24,894 bases of DNA, from NCBI GenBank assembly GCA_000934455.1, contig KN882834.1:42619-67512 (forward strand), written 5' to 3'. Under the pieces are notes generated by a model. The model saw only the letters and a program-made list of their open reading frames with translations, searched no databases and was not told the origin of the DNA. This DNA is from Apostichopus parvimensis (lineage: Eukaryota; Echinodermata; Holothuroidea; Aspidochirotida; Stichopodidae). The position numbers were made by a program, and so were the translations under genes. Each line of letters begins with the position of its first letter. Positions within the stretch are counted from its first letter, which is position 1. This document shows positions 1-10,930 of the stretch, piece after piece.

Positions 1-870
1 CCCGATTCTCATATGCAAATTAAGCTAGCTTGTAAACAATCTGGTATAAAGTTGCGGTAGGCTTGTACTTACTATTGATGTTTGCTTTGGAAAGTAAGTA
101 ATTTTCTCAGAATTTTGATCGGTTTGTGAAAACTTGATTGTGTTCATGCAATAAAAATAATAACAAGACACAACAGCAGATATAAATAAATACAATACAG
201 AAAAAAAAACACGAACAAAGAAACTAAATAGGATACATTGCACCAGACATATTCGATACCGTCTAGTAACCTCACTCCCGGATGGATGTATAAAGTACAA
301 ATATTAACAGTCTGTCTTCCTATATTGAGCTTGGTTTATATATAGCTACAGGCTGTACATTGATGAACGTGACGTAGGTTTAATCCTCTAGGTCATTGGT
401 GTATTTAAACATTATGGGGGGGGGGGGGGTTATAGCCGTTTTACTATCCTCCGGTGGCCTAAATTATATTACACAGAATGCTCAAATACGACTTTAAAAT
501 GACATAAAAAATGAATAATAAAAGTAAAAGACCAACGTGCTTTTCATTATCATCTTCAGAGAAATATTTAATTCAGAATGATTTGCTGTGTTTAAGGATT
601 TTGGTCCCATGTGTCTCAGTGTAGGTCTGTTTTTTTTTTATCCCAGCCGGGAGTGGGGTAGTCGAAAAGGGCTGAAAATAGTCCTATAGAATATGTATGT
701 GAAAGTAGAATGCCATGTACAAATATAATTGCTTATAGTGCCGACTTACAGTGCATACAAGAATCTCGTTCGTCGAATAAAAGGATAGACTGGGAATTTC
801 TGTAAAACTGTAAGGAACAATGTACAGTAACTTTTGTTCTCGACGTCACAACCCCGAGACAATTAACCCT
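1..870. other. Non-coding stretch, probably intronic or intergenic
   Basis: AT-rich sequence with no reading frame that looks like protein. It holds an octamer (POU-type) motif ATGCAAAT at 13-20 and a run of 14 G at 416-429. The minus-strand frame over 25-300 is rich in F, Y, V and S, with no domain, and reads like random translation of AT-rich DNA. Confidence 0.5.
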
Positions 871-1095
871 CTCATCTTTACGGAAGCCGAGAGGTTCTGT
901 CGCTTGCCACAAGGAATGCGTAGGCCACACGCAGTTCATGAGTCTGTGATAAGCAGTGAGCTCGATTGTGGCAAGTTCAGAGCTGGTGGCAAACGCACTC
1001 GTTGCGGCATACATACTTGTTGTGGCAAACTAATTGACTTTGGCCAACTCAGTGCTTGTAGTAGACGCTCGAAACTCTCGGCTTCCTTAAATGAG
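871..1095. repeat. Imperfect palindrome built from degenerate 18-bp repeats
   Basis: The outer arms are inverted copies. The plus strand at 871-913 reads CTCATCTTTACGGAAGCCGA and continues GAGAGGTTC; the reverse complement of 1055-1095 reads CTCATTTAAGGAAGCCGAGA and continues GTTTC. Between the arms the right half contains degenerate units on a strict 18-bp period starting at 966, 984, 1002, 1020 and 1038, each beginning like TTGTGGCAA (TTGTGGCAA, TGGTGGCAA, TTGCGGCAT, TTGTGGCAA, CTTTGGCCA). The left half carries similar units in reverse orientation at 903-920 (CTTGCCACAA) and 921-938 (TAGGCCACA). Because 18 is a multiple of three, both strands stay open and translate into hexad patterns (CGKFRA-GGKRTR on plus, SISLPQ-QVCMPQ on minus). 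I read this as a repeat or foldback element, not a gene. The family is unknown to me. Confidence 0.7.
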
Positions 1096-2044
1096 TGACG
1101 GAAAGTGAATATTTGTAACATAGTAAATAGGACAACCATGTCACCCACCATTGGTTTAGTGTGCAAGTTGTATTCCACCATATAATTCCGGTAAAACCTA
1201 TACCATTGCAACTTTTAAATACGACCGTTGATGAAACACAACCACCCCCCCCCCCCCCAACAATTATTTTAAATTTTTTGTATCGATGCTAACTGGCTTA
1301 GTTTCGAGTCATAATACATGCTGAAGCCCAGTGGTATGTTGGTACTCACTACTGCAGGCCTTATTTTTATACCAAAAATGAAACTTCATGGGAGGAAGTT
1401 GAAATTTTGTTTAACAATAAAATGTGTTTATTAGAGCAGGGTAAGGTTAGTCGGGTGACAGCCTACCCATTGTATGATTTGAACCTCCCATTCCTCTTGC
1501 GTGAAGTCATCATAACAGACAGTAAAGATTTATTTTGTTGTTAGTCTTCAGACCTACTTCCATTAGTGTTTTAAGCGATCTAGGCTAATACGGCTTAAAC
1601 CTTTCAAGGTTAAACAGGATTTACTATACTACACAGAGATAGTGTTGAATTACTGAATTAAGTTATAAAAGCTGTCCGTTTATTGTCCATCAATGCGGAG
1701 TAATAAGTTCAAGTTGGTACGATTGACAGATGTCTTCATAAAACACATTTATATCATATTTATATGTGTACGCTGTAGCACGCCCATGACTGTCAATTCC
1801 CCACCCTTTCCTATTCTTGTTTGTTTTCGTTCTGTTTGACGATAGAAGGGAGTATAAAGGGTGATTGGTATAAAGGTATACAACGTGAAGCAATTGTGTT
1901 TACGTCGGTAGAATTGCTCGACTATTTTATTGGTCAAAATGATCAATTATGAATAAAACAGCGCCCTCGAGTACGTAACCAAGAAGTTTGAAACAATACG
2001 GTTTGCAATCGTCACAATTTAATTTTTGGGGTGAACAATTGCGG

Positions 2045-2077
<33 letters not shown>

Positions 2078-3753
2078 TATGTAAAAGGAAATTGGAACAG
2101 GTGGGAAGAGTATAATGGAAATGATGATGAAGGGTTAGTGACTGAAGCACTTCAAAATAGATTATCGCGGTTTCCGTGTGTCGGAAATTCACTTGCTTTC
2201 TTCCAACCAACCTGCCCTACCTCACCCCACCCCACATTAGCCTCACTTGATATGCTACGGTTGCATGGGGGAGAACTATAATTATGCACATCCAGAATGC
2301 TTATATATACATATAGCCTAACCAACTGATGTACCGTGTCTGTCTGTCTGCATAACTATAACCATACGCTATCTTGTAACCATACCATACCATCTTGCCC
2401 ATGGTGATAATGCCTTTATCTTAGAAGCTTGTGAAATCTATGATAAGTATAGCAAGTTAGCAACCTTATAACTTCTTACGTTTTGGATTATTCAAATTCA
2501 CAATACCTTTCACGACTGCCAACGGTGCAAAACCTATACATGGTAACCATGGGACTGGCATAGCTTTACAGCCCACTTTGGATCAATGGTTGATGTGATC
2601 ACGTGGTACTGTAGTACTTGTTTTTGCAACTGTTGCTAAACATATACCAACAACTTAGATACATTTTGCGGCAAATTGAAAAGTTACTTTTTACGGATGT
2701 TTATCTTACCTGCATTTCTCGACCTTAGCTCATAAATGCATGGTCTACTGATCCGCATTAAGTTTTCTGTGACATGTGACATGTTTACTCATCAAACTTC
2801 TTCTTTTATTTAACCCCCCCCCCCTCCATTATATATGTAACGACCCTTCGAAAGGATCAAATACCCTCTGGTGAAATTATTGAGAAATTGGAACAAATAC
2901 GTACGGATGAATGATTACATCAGAAATAAAAAAACATAACAAATAACTCTACCATGGTAACGGACTAACAAAACATACATAAACAACGTCGAAAATATGA
3001 AATTTTAAACAAATAGGTAAACTGAATCGTATAAATATCTGAATCAGCACTATATATGCAAGGTAGCACGTGTTAGTAACATGCATTAAAGCACTGTATA
3101 TATCTTTGCTACTGTTGGATTCGAAGATCCTTCTCATATCATAAACTTGGTCATTCCAAAATAGCGACTGGAATATCAATTCAGCTTATTCATCAGAGGC
3201 AAATTATTTTTTTGACTGATTCAGGATTCCAATTTGGCATATTAAGCATCGTAGTGAAATGTATACACATTTTCTATATACTGGTCGTTTTTAATCTGTC
3301 GACATGCATAGTTGCAGTAAACGTTTCTTTCTTATTATTATGATTATGATCATTAAATGTGGACTATGTATAGCAACCATGTGTTATGGTATATAATTAG
3401 CCCTTTTAAGGCGATCAAATCTGCACCATTCCTTTACGTATCGTCATCATGCGTTGGTCGCACATAGTTCATAAAAGTCATAAAACTTTCTGGGCCAAAT
3501 CATTGAAGTTTGCCGCTCATCGGTTCTTTCATCCGTTTCATATAACCTAGCAACTTTTAAATCACATAAACAGTTACTGCCTCGTTTTCTTTGACCCATT
3601 AAATTATCATGTTCAAACACCGCCATGTCAATGACCTACGGTGGTATATAACATCCTTCCTTTATAACGAGTCTGTGTTATCAGAGATGCGATTTCATGC
3701 TCGTTGCCATAGCACCCGAGCCACTGTAATGGAATGACTGATTTTTTTTTTCG
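1096..3753. other. Non-coding stretch with homopolymer tracts
   Basis: No credible exon. It contains C14 at 1245-1258, G31 at 2046-2076 and C11 at 2814-2824, a short ACCAT repeat near 2386-2400 and a GTGACAT direct repeat near 2769-2784. The plus-strand frame crossing 2046-2076 contains a poly-glycine run that is only the translation of the G tract. Confidence 0.5.
2046..2076. repeat. Poly-G tract, 31 bases
   Basis: Uninterrupted G31, the longest of about ten G or C homopolymers in the window. Others are at 416-429, 1245-1258 (C), 2814-2824 (C), 7224-7236, 14379-14391, 14535-14554, 19693-19703, 20372-20381 and 21243-21254 (C). Such tracts vary in length and often carry sequencing error, so the exact length is uncertain. 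Confidence 0.9.
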
Positions 3754-4557
3754 GCCGCCATTTTGATTATCAAATATAGGGTTTTATAACCCGAGAGAGT
3801 CTTGTATTGTGGGTAATTCCCACTGCCGTTCATGTCTAAAGCGATGTGGCGAATTGAAATTAATTTGAAGGAAAGCCTTAATCAAATATTTCTTTTAATT
3901 GTAGTGTATTTACTCACGAGTTTAAGTGAAACTCTGAAGTTATCATATACTGAATAGAGGAATGTGTATCGATATATTGTTTTTTTTTGTTCATTATACA
4001 TAGCATATGTACTACATACAAACTAAAAAATTGTCAAAATCTTGGCAAGAGAAGTCATTTCTCGTTGACGAACGCACATGTGCGCAAGTAGTTATGTGAC
4101 GTCAGATAAAGCCAACTTCCAAGTGATTGTAAGCGTAAAGATTGGAGTAAAAATAGTGACACTCTTGTATAAATAGTCCGTTCCACGACTCTTGTACAAT
4201 GCACATGCGCAAAGTTAAATTTAAGGTAAGATAAAGCTGTTTACCCAACAGAAGCTAGGTCAAGATGCCAGTTGCGCATATACGTGCAGGCCATAATGAT
4301 GCGTTGGGGATGCGAATAAAATTGAACATAGGTGTATCACATTTCCACACATATTTTGCATATGCTTCGCCATTTCACACCAAACCCTTCGCCTTCACCA
4401 TCTAAAAGACTTGCTCTATACAACATGAATGTGACCTTTGACATAATAAAATAATATTGTGACGTCAATGCGGTCTGTACATGTTTAAATCAGTGTGCAT
4501 TAAGTATATGTGTGGTATGCCGTGCATCTCATCATTAAATAGACGACACTGACGTCA
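3754..4557 (+). promoter_or_regulatory. Possible promoter or enhancer: YY1 motif, TATA box, three CRE palindromes
   Basis: Motifs seen directly: GCCGCCATTTTG at 3754-3765, the reverse-strand form of the YY1 site AAAATGGCGGC; TGACGTCA, the full CRE/ATF palindrome, at 4097-4104, 4460-4467 and 4550-4557; a TATA box TATAAATAG at 4168-4176; and several TGCGCA cores around 4079-4276. An ATG at 4199 follows the TATA box by about 30 bp and opens nine codons that end at a consensus 5' splice site, AAG|GTAAG, with the junction at 4225/4226. Three exact copies of an 8-bp palindrome in 461 bp is unusual for random sequence. That this drives a transcript, perhaps an alternative 5' exon of the gene ending at 18,090, is inference only. 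Confidence 0.3.
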
Positions 4558-7500
4558 CCAGGTCGAAAGTGCAAACCTGTACTATTTATGGCCTGTTTAT
4601 CTGCGGTTATCTGAGCTCATAGTTGTCTCAAAATTGATTTCATTCCGGGCACGAGCGAGAAAAATATTTTCGTCCTTTTCCCGAAATTCCTAACCGGTTA
4701 TTATTATCTTCGTCCTAATCTTTTGACCATTAAACTTAAATTACAGTCGTGTGTACTTTAATGGAATTTCGTTCCGAGAATTCGATACAACTTGCATGCA
4801 TGGCTTTAATATATTGACCAAAAAAAAAAAAGCCTCGGCGTTAAAACAATGACAAATTCTGTGGCTGGTGTCCTCTGAGACCACACGCTAAGTTTATCAT
4901 GCGATTTGATCAAAATGTAGGTATTTCCCTCAATTTATCGCGGTTTTGTGAATTCTTCCTAAGTAAAGTCGTCAGCGATCAATTTCCCCTTCTTAGCAAG
5001 GGGTCATATTTGTACTTGACTCCCCCAAATTTGTCCAATTTTGATGTTATTATTATTATTATTAGCATTGGAAATTACCTGTCAACGTTCAATTAGAACG
5101 AACCATTATGTATCATAAGGTCGATTTTTACTCCAAAAATAGTCCTCTGAGATTCTTACAATAAGTATTCTGAACTTTAGCAGTCGAGGATGAAAGTGCA
5201 TGACAGCCATTAAAGCAATATAACGTGTCTGTACGAACCGTTATAATGTGCGAGGACTTCACTGCTTTAAGAGAGATGAGGGGGGAGGGAGGGTGGGGGG
5301 GTGCATGTGATCAGAAATTCTGCTGATACCCAGGGAGACATGTATCGACGCAAACTCTACTCATGTCCGGTTAAATACAAGATATTTAAGGTCCATAAGT
5401 GACCAAATAGGCCGATCTCATAAAACCGTTTGCATGAGTTTGTGTTCAGTTTTATCCATTTCCTTCCTCATTTCATGTTGTAGTCGGTTAATAGTTTTAC
5501 ATTATTTTAAACCTTACTTGGCTGATTTCAGATTCTTTGTGCCCCAAGTTCCTCTGCATAAGTCGTTTTCCACATTCCGGCAGTAATCTTTCTGTTCCAG
5601 AGCCTCGTATCGGTGATTGAAGAGCTGAGCCTAAAACATTCTGTAATGAACTTAATTGCCGCTCCATTCGCATGAAGTGAAGCTTCGCATAGTTTATTCA
5701 CCGCACTATTTGCATTGATTGACTTCATACATGCAGTTGATGCATGGTAGCAGTCAGTTGCTTGTGTTTGCAAAATGCCTCCCATAGTGTATTTACATAC
5801 ATACATTAGTGTCACAGCACTTCACTATATTGACTACACATCGAGAGTCTGTTCCCTATCGACCTATACATACATTTCGACCTGCAGGTGTAGCCATATG
5901 CAGACTATGCAGATATACCTATGTCGATACTTTAATTTAACTGTAAATACTCTTGGCAGAACTTGTTATACTGTTATGAATCAGGATATTCCATCAGTCC
6001 AGCTTGGTTTTAATGTTTCAATAACATCAATGAAACATGAACAGACTATCAGCAACTGACCAATAGAATAAGCTGTCACCAGGGCGCATGCGTGGTTCTT
6101 ATAAGAAGTACGCCATGTACACATCGCGTTGAGCGCTATCACAACTCCAAATATAATCTAAACGGTTACTTTAATGTCTATACACAGTATAAATATTTCT
6201 TTTGAGAAAAAACCCCAAAACAATCGCTATGAACATCAGTTCACCCAAAATTAATTTTAAAAGCAATTTATTTTATGATCGTATATAACAATTCCAAGTT
6301 TACTATACATTTTCCAATTGACGCAAATATCGGTCTGTTATCCATGGCATCACTCAATAACTAAACACTACTTTGGTCTCCACTTGGCCTATAAATGTGG
6401 GTTCAGTACACATCGTTGGTACAATTAAAATAACCCTTGGGTAAAAGAAAAAAATTAAATACTCAAAATTTTTATTTTCATACTTTAAACCTTTTTCTGC
6501 TCGATGCTACCCGAACAATTCCCAGTGGATGATATGTTTGAATAAAATCCTGAAAATATGAACACACGTGGAGTATTTAAAGTACAGCGACCGATTGTTG
6601 TTGTTCTGTCGTCTGGGTGTATATCTTGCAAAATAAGCATATCCACTCATTCATTGTTCGTATACACAGAAATAGACACATTGTCAACACTCTCTCGACC
6701 ACCAAAAAGGTCATAATTTTTAAGGAATTTTGGTCTTGTTAATGTGGCTCAAAAAATGTCTGAAGGGGTCTCCCGTCTAGCGTTAAATGAGTTTCATATG
6801 TTTTTGGTATGTTATTGTCAACTTTATCGCCCGCAGGTTTCAATGTTTTAAGTTATGTTTTCAGATTCGAGGGCGCTTTAAAAGCCAACACGCGTGCAAT
6901 TCGGTAAATTCTGTCTGACCCTATTGATATCTGTTTTTGGAGTGATGTCCAAAAATGTCCAATTTCCGGTCAAATTAGTTGCACTTTTGTAACCCGAGGT
7001 GTAAATCATTCAACAGAGAGAAGTTCAACTGCCGTTCGGGGAGTTCTTGAGAAATGAAGCATTGTTAACGTTTGACGCGTTATTTTGAGACTAGAAATGT
7101 AGAGGAGTCATGAAGGCCCTGCTTTTATTACAATATCGATAAAGTACAAATCAATTATTTTAAACCACAAGAATTGTTGTTCTCCCAGATGTATAACCTC
7201 AATATTGTACTATACATGATGGTGGGGGGGGGGGGGTCAATCTCTTTAGCCTGGGACATCAGTACGTGACCCAAAAGTTTAGTATATGCTAATACAATAC
7301 TTACGCTTTTCAAAACAGATTCTGGACCTTGGGGAGTATTTTATTACATAACTAAACTGTCTTTCTAAGGGAAACATGCTTCGGCGAGGAATTGCAGTAA
7401 ACTTGCTGAACCGTCTCAGAATACGAGTGATCAATTTATAATTTGACTTTCTAGTATCATTCAGTTATTAATGACCGAATGACCCTTAAAGGAAGTCATT

Positions 7501-9670
7501 ATATTTTGAGCCATAAAGCAGAGGTAAACTCTTCTTTACGGTTGTTTTCTATTGATGAATATCCATGGCCGACCTGTCATCAGAAACGGCTGGTTTTCAA
7601 AACAACATATTGATTTTACTTCTTACGAAACCAGTCTCCACAATCCGATATGACACTTTTCTGTGTGTATATGTAGGGTATTGCCAAAATATAGCCTATA
7701 GGGTGAACTTCGTTTAGAATAAACTGCATCTGCTCTAGTTTTAAGGTTTCTGTCATATCGTTATGTCGGTAATGGACGGATAAACTGACAAACTCTGACA
7801 TGACCTACCTGTAAAAATGAGTGTTTCTACCTATACTTCATGCCATAACTCTCTTTGGATTTTTGCTATATTAGAGCCTTTTAACATCAGTCAAAGTTGT
7901 GTACGCAGTTTAGTCACAGCAGGATTGTTTGAACTTTAATAGTGATCTACATAGTATACTTGATATACTTATTATGGCTTTCGAAATTGGTTGCCATGGT
8001 TACAACTGAGGTTTACAAAATGTATTTTTGATCTATGCTTTCGTCTGCACTCTAAAACAAAAGTTGGGCAAATAGTTTGTATCCAACCAAATTCGGGTAA
8101 AGTGTTTGCTCCCAAACAAGTAAAAATTACGAAAGTTTAACCAATTTAATTGCCAAAAAGTGATAAATTGGTAGTTTAAATTGTCTGCATTTTGCCCAAC
8201 GCATTCAGCCAAGTGTAACAGTGTCGCCTGAACTGACAAACGTATACCATACCTATGCATGTTGCCGTTTGCTTAAGTTTTCAGTTTTGGAGAATTACAC
8301 AGACAACAAATGATAGTCTGCCCAAACTTTTGTATGTTGTGTTAATATCATATGTTAGTGCTTGCTGTCGTAATGTGTTCTCTAAGGATTCCCTTGTCGA
8401 TAAATTAATAGTTCTTTACATAGACTTTGTTTCCGTCACACTTTGCACTTTATTTTGCTTTGTAGCAGACGACAAAGGTATGTGCGAGCTTGTTTGCGTG
8501 TTATCGTTACTGAGAAGATGAAGAGATCAGCATCAGTAAATATTCTGGTACTCCACTTTACGTGCGTTAGGCCCTAACATGTGTAATGGATGATTGTAAT
8601 GTCTTTGAAGTATATGTTTCCATTTTCTCTTTAGTAATTTTCCTTGGTTTCAAATTTCAATCTGACATTAACTGCTTCTAGCAAATGAATGACTCGATTG
8701 AAAACACTTCATGTACAACGATGACGTACTCCGTTAGAGGCACTGGTTTTGTACCCATCTTCACAATGTATAGGCTACAACATGTGAACTTTGAAGTAGG
8801 TATAGTGTAGCCTATACTATAGGCTATATGTAAATATGACAATATGCAATCGGCAACTGTACGTAGATGCAACTACATTATCCCGACCAAATAGTTTTTA
8901 TTTGCCTTTCGCTGTCATCACGATCGCGACGTCTTCGCTATAACGATGGTGTACAGAGCCATTATTACGTGATGTGTACTATGATATATATGTCGTAATT
9001 TCTATAAACAGAACCTTTCGTCAGGCCCCTCTTTAGAACCAGATACAAGTAATAAATCCTACACTAGTGAAGTGTGTAGGTTGACAGGCTGTAGTGTGCA
9101 TTGACATTAGTACGTAATGTTGATATGGTATTACTGTGTATATTATATGACACCCTTGGAATGTCATTGCTTGCAAGCCTAGCATGAGATTTATTTCGAT
9201 AGTTAGCTGATTCGATAGTGACCATTTTAGCAAATTGCCATGAAAAGAATTGAGAAGAAATCTGGTAGGGTACAACCATATTAGGATTCATTTATTTGGG
9301 GACGTATGCCTAAAATTATGCATATATATTTCAAACAATTTTTAACAAGTATGTACCTGTTTGAAAATATTCTTGTTGTTTGTCTTCTGTTTCGAGGTAT
9401 TTTATGATTAATTAATTAATTTTGCAAACCAGTTTTGCCAGTATGACACCCGGTTTCTGTATTGTATATTAAACGGCGGATTCGAGACTAAGTAGAAATC
9501 AAACGGTCGTTAAAGGTTAAACCTAGCTCTTCCATTAAAACTAACGAGTGGGGGAATATTATACCAGTAACAATGGCGTAAATTAAATGACAAAGCAAAA
9601 AATACATGCATTAAAAGTTTGGACCTATCCAGCGTATTCTTCCACCGAAAGAATATAGTCACCATCTATC
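4558..9670. other. Long non-coding stretch
   Basis: No supported exon. Small items: a (TTA)6 microsatellite at 5047-5064; a G-quadruplex-type purine run at 5280-5301; a CCAAT box near 6060 with an NRF1-like GCGCATGCGT at 6084-6093 and the perfect palindrome TTCTTATAAGAA at 6096-6107; G13 at 7224-7236; an RFX X-box-like GTTGCCATGGTTAC near 7990; a possible CACTA-type MITE at 8048-8223; and the 19-bp palindrome TAGCCTATACTATAGGCTA at 8808-8826. The minus frame at 5528-5815 (95 codons) is open but matches nothing I know. Confidence 0.5.
5280..5301 (+). other. G-quadruplex-type motif
   Basis: Four runs of three or more G separated by single A or T bases (G6-A-G3-A-G3-T-G7). This satisfies the simple G4 sequence rule. 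No gene boundary lies nearby to suggest a role. Confidence 0.6.
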
Positions 9671-9870
9671 TACCGTGACGTCATGATAGGACATCTGTTT
9701 TAGACAGTCTGACCTCGATGTACTTGCGGGACAGATGCTGCGAATAAGGATGAGGTTCCTTCTGTGTTTCTCTGTGACAGTAACCAGAGTTGGTTTACTG
9801 CGTACGGAATCGTTGACAACGGATACCCGTTATGAGTACTTGTCAACAGTAGTGTTACTATGATGGGCTT

Positions 9871-10519
9871 ATGAACATAAACATACCTAATTTTAGCATT
9901 TCATCAGTTTCTTCTAACATATGCACGTTTTAATAATCTATTAATAGATCCTGCATATTGTGTAATGTCTTTAAGTGTTCAGATTAATTGCCATGCGCCT
10001 TCTGGTAAATTCTATAGTTGTAGGCTAATTCTTAGTTCATAAGTAGGCCTATACCAGTTTCTATATGGTGTATATAGGTCTAACATATCGTTAACTATTT
10101 GTGCTGTAATCGCATTGAAATAAAATAATCGGGATAATGTTCTAAGGCTATCCATCCATTTATAAGCTTCCCATGTATATTCACATAAAGATCAAAAGAA
10201 AACTTCAAACTAAGCTTATGCTTGACCTATAACTTAACGTGGGATACTTCAATGTGAGACAATTTTGTTTTTCCATATCAGCCAAATCGCATGGTTCTTT
10301 CACACCATTATTTACGCGTGGAACTATAAAGATAGGCTGTGTATTGTTTATTTGTGTATGTTTTGGCTGCAAATAGTTTTACCTTAATGGTATTTGCCAT
10401 ATATAACTACAGTATATGTGAAAATCTTTTGCGTATGTTAACTACTCTTTTAAGTTTAATTTTCTAACTAAAATCACCGGTACATGTCACACAACCCTGT
10501 ATAGTGGAATAACCCTGTA
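9871..10519. other. Non-coding stretch before the MITE
   Basis: AT-rich, with no credible frame. It contains TAGGCCTATA-type words near 10,044. Just before the MITE, the word AACCCTGTATA is duplicated at 10493-10503 and 10511-10521; the second copy overlaps the left target-site duplication. Confidence 0.5.
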
Positions 10520-10522
10520 TAA

Positions 10523-10927
10523 AGGCCCGGTCACACTACAGCGATATTTTATCGGAATACGGTCCGATTTTTCCGATTTTAGACCGAAGAGTGAGGTTTG
10601 TGGTAGTGAATGTAATGAACGCAGTGGAATATTCGAATACCTACTCCAAATCTGAGGGGTTCTGGAACGGACTACATTCTGAAGTGACGTCACATCAAAA
10701 AACGATAAAAATCGTAAGAGAAATCGGATAGCTATCCGATAAAAGGAAACGAAGTCAATATCAAAAGTTAGGAGAGGGCTATTCCACATCGGAATGGCTC
10801 AACAGATAGCAAATCAGGTCCTTTATCACTGTGGTTAGAAGACCCGAACGAAAAACTGGCAGTTTCGATTCCTCCGGGAAAATCGGATAGTATTCCGATA
10901 AAAAATCGGTATAGTGTGACCGGGCCT
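10523..10927. mobile_element. 405-bp MITE with long terminal inverted repeats, TAA target duplication (PIF/Harbinger-like?)
   Basis: The left end starts AGGCCCGGTCACACTA and the right end is its inverted copy TAGTGTGACCGGGCCT. Over the first 38 bases the two ends differ at only three positions, and similarity continues weakly for about 16 more. The element is flanked by TAA at 10520-10522 and 10928-10930. A 3-bp TWA duplication is the habit of PIF/Harbinger transposons, so that superfamily is the best guess from established knowledge; the terminal bases alone do not prove it. The interior is dense in ATCGGATA/TATCCGAT words, including a perfect 18-bp palindrome at 10723-10740 and a CRE palindrome TGACGTCA at 10685-10692. 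It carries no transposase: the open minus frame across it is an accidental reading of the repeat. The well-preserved termini suggest fairly recent insertion. Confidence 0.85.
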
Positions 10928-10930
10928 TAA

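Noticed and set aside
733-1211. Three overlapping frames of 91-93 codons on both strands
   Set aside because: They come from the 18-bp repeat palindrome, whose period is a multiple of three; the peptides are hexad repeats without a known domain.
1470-1495. B-box-like GGTTCAAATC on the minus strand, suggesting a tRNA gene
   Set aside because: No matching A box at tRNA spacing and no cloverleaf could be built.
1988-2281. Plus frame with poly-glycine and the opposite frame with poly-proline
   Set aside because: Both are translations of the G31 tract.
5528-5815. 95-codon minus frame with several Cys and Ala
   Set aside because: It looked slightly protein-like, but no family is recognised and there is no convincing splice structure or start context. 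Kept only as a remark.
10487-10789. 100-codon minus-strand frame
   Set aside because: It spans the left end of the MITE and its flank; the open frame comes from the repeat sequence.
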